Shown: positions 14,356 to 14,398 of the stretch, one piece after another | Layout: every line of letters starts with the position of its first letter | Numbering within the stretch: the stretch's first letter is position 1 | NCBI GenBank assembly: GCA_016193385.1 | Contig: JACPSF010000078.1 | Location: 1-14,398, forward strand | Origin: Deltaproteobacteria bacterium | Lineage (GTDB): Bacteria; Desulfobacterota_B; Binatia; UBA9968 | Reading direction: 5' to 3' | DNA: 14,398 nt | Made by a program: the position numbers and the translations under genes | Notes under the pieces: generated by a model | What the model was told of the DNA's origin: nothing | What the model saw: the letters and a program-made list of their open reading frames with translations, nothing else | Databases searched by the model: none

Positions 14356-14398
14356 GCTACCAGGGAGAACCTCCTCCATACAGCAAGTCGTACTACGG

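Overview
The window looks like a chromosomal segment of an uncultured or poorly known high-GC bacterium with an anaerobic or facultative metabolism. A Deltaproteobacteria-like, NC10, Rokubacteria or Binatota-type lineage is my guess from gene content: a tungsten aldehyde ferredoxin oxidoreductase, hydantoinase/oxoprolinase subunits, a TAXI binding protein, a BolA plus CGFS-glutaredoxin pair, and a probable selenoprotein. The taxonomy is inference, because no rRNA or other marker gene is present.

Layout. (1) 1-2384, plus strand: the 3' part of a poly-[4Fe-4S] ferredoxin subunit, then a tungstopterin aldehyde oxidoreductase of the AorA-AorB type. (2) 2385-2701: an intergenic gap holding a 131-bp palindromic mobile repeat (MITE-like) with 16-bp terminal inverted repeats and a 7-bp direct repeat on both flanks. 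(3) 2702-7629, plus strand: hyuA-like and hyuB-like ATP-dependent hydantoinase/oxoprolinase subunits and a secreted TAXI-type TRAP solute-binding protein, probably one catabolic transcription unit. (4) 7670-9789, a small thiol/Fe-S redox island: a CGFS monothiol glutaredoxin and a BolA (minus strand, probably near-leaderless at bolA), a second divergent BolA (plus strand), a redoxin whose resolving CxxC-type motif reads UGA-A-K-C (probable selenocysteine), and a membrane-anchored coiled-coil protein. (5) 9790-10181: an unassigned 390-bp gap ending in a very strong hairpin repeat. (6) 10182-10901, minus strand: a classical short-chain dehydrogenase. (7) 10952-11378: a VapB-like antitoxin followed by a VapC (PIN) toxin cut off after 29 residues. 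(8) 11379-11791: a gap with no gene that I can recognise. (9) 11792-12906: a 53-residue ribbon-helix-helix-like protein translationally coupled to a DUF1989 (urea carboxylase-associated) protein. The C-terminal tail of the DUF1989 protein resembles the small protein. (10) 12907-14398: a decayed IS110-family element apparently inserted in a second copy of the palindromic repeat seen at 2518-2648.

How the parts relate. The left half reads as metabolism (aldehyde/acid redox chemistry, ATP-dependent amide or carboxylation chemistry, substrate uptake). The middle concerns Fe-S cluster trafficking and thiol/selenol redox chemistry. The right third is accessory DNA with broken genes and mobile elements. 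The strongest uncommon signal is the in-frame UGA at the catalytic position of the redoxin (9335-9337), with a small stem-loop 16 nt downstream. Routine gene calling would truncate this gene, or replace it with a long antisense open frame.
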